Below, one piece after another: positions 63,708-64,000 of a DNA stretch of 64,000 nt. The notes under the pieces are model-generated. The model saw nothing but the letters and a program-made list of their open reading frames with translations, had not been told where the DNA came from and ran no database searches. Both the position numbers and the translations under genes were made by a program. The stretch spans positions 1-64,000 of the forward strand of contig NZ_JAKIKP010000017.1 in NCBI RefSeq assembly GCF_023284065.1, given 5' to 3'. The stretch comes from Shewanella gaetbuli (GTDB lineage Bacteria; Pseudomonadota; Gammaproteobacteria; Enterobacterales; Shewanellaceae). Numbering within the stretch: position 1 is the first letter of the stretch; each line of letters begins with the position of its first letter.

Positions 63708-64000
63708 TTATGCTTTGCTGATCTGGCATAAGCTGGACTTAGTTTCTTGCATCTGAGTCACAACGTCATAACCATAAGTTAATACCGTATTTGCAGATTC
63801 ACCAATCACGTAAGGCACTGTGCCTTCCGGATAGTTTTTCTCTAGGCTTTCACCTTCAAATACACCAGCAAAGTGATAAGGCATGAAACACTCACCAGCA
63901 ATAACACGAGGTGTTACCATTGCTTTCACAGTGATTTTCGCACCCTCTGGACCGTGAACATACACATCATCGCCATCGCGAATACCACGATCAGCTGCAT
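63708..64000 (-). CDS. fdhA: Formate dehydrogenase catalytic subunit (copy 2), C-terminal part only
   Basis: The gene runs off the right edge, leaving the last 97 or so residues. They match the end of copy 1: DRGIRDGD, VKAMVTPRV, MPYHFAGV, GESANTVLTYGYD and VTQMQETK-SLCQ. It is the C-terminal molybdopterin-binding domain of a second formate dehydrogenase. Confidence 0.9.
   Translation of the reverse strand, partial: AADRGIRDGDDVYVHGPEGAKITVKAMVTPRVIAGECFMPYHFAGVFEGESLEKNYPEGTVPYVIGESANTVLTYGYDVVTQMQETKSSLCQISKA

Overview
The window is ordinary, AT-rich chromosome from a marine gammaproteobacterium, very probably Shewanella. I infer this from gene order and protein character: a gsp cluster next to hslR-hslO-pckA, fabR beside a desaturase, a full moa/mod cluster next to ETF-ubiquinone oxidoreductase, and two copies of a periplasmic formate dehydrogenase cluster. 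No prophage, transposase, CRISPR array or tRNA gene was seen. The left edge touches the first bases of a 16S rRNA gene read leftward, with its tandem promoters and leader inside the window.

Layout. 1-680: rRNA promoter and leader. 683-7403: housekeeping genes (membrane-anchored RRM protein, murI, trmA, fabR divergent from a fatty-acid desaturase, cysQ, nudE, yrfG). 7497-19035: a complete leftward type II secretion operon, gspC to gspN, sitting between yrfG and hslR, which are neighbours or near neighbours in enterics. 19289-22392: hslR, hslO, pckA. 22609-30861: M14 peptidase, a 260-bp inverted-repeat element, a periplasmic binding-like protein, a GIY-YIG protein, moeA-moeB, two very small genes (DUF2986-like and Pmp3/YqaE-like), a diguanylate cyclase and an HDOD protein. 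31248-36295: menDHCE. 36387-42009: class 1A dihydroorotate dehydrogenase, dicarboxylate symporter, pseudouridine synthase, and a two-component system preceded by a periplasmic EF-hand protein. 42281-47146: moaA-moaC-moaD-moaE-modA-modB-modC in one direction behind a Moco riboswitch-like leader. 47497-54149: ETF-QO, DUF4870, MOSC, PfkB kinase, a HemN-like radical SAM protein, yqfB and a CBS protein. 54462-56776: yqhC/yqhD-like pair. 56849-64000: two tandem formate dehydrogenase clusters, the second cut by the right edge.

A functional theme joins much of the right half. Molybdate import (modABC), pterin synthesis (moaACDE), metal insertion (moeA, moeB) and two molybdo/tungsto formate dehydrogenases lie in one window. 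The menaquinone genes supply the quinone such respiratory enzymes normally use. Nothing here is clearly a new biological system. The least explained items are a 20-bp perfect palindrome with a competing hairpin before yqfB, the inverted-repeat element at 24421-24680, an EF-hand protein encoded just before a two-component system, and in-frame repeats of the last codons of gspN.
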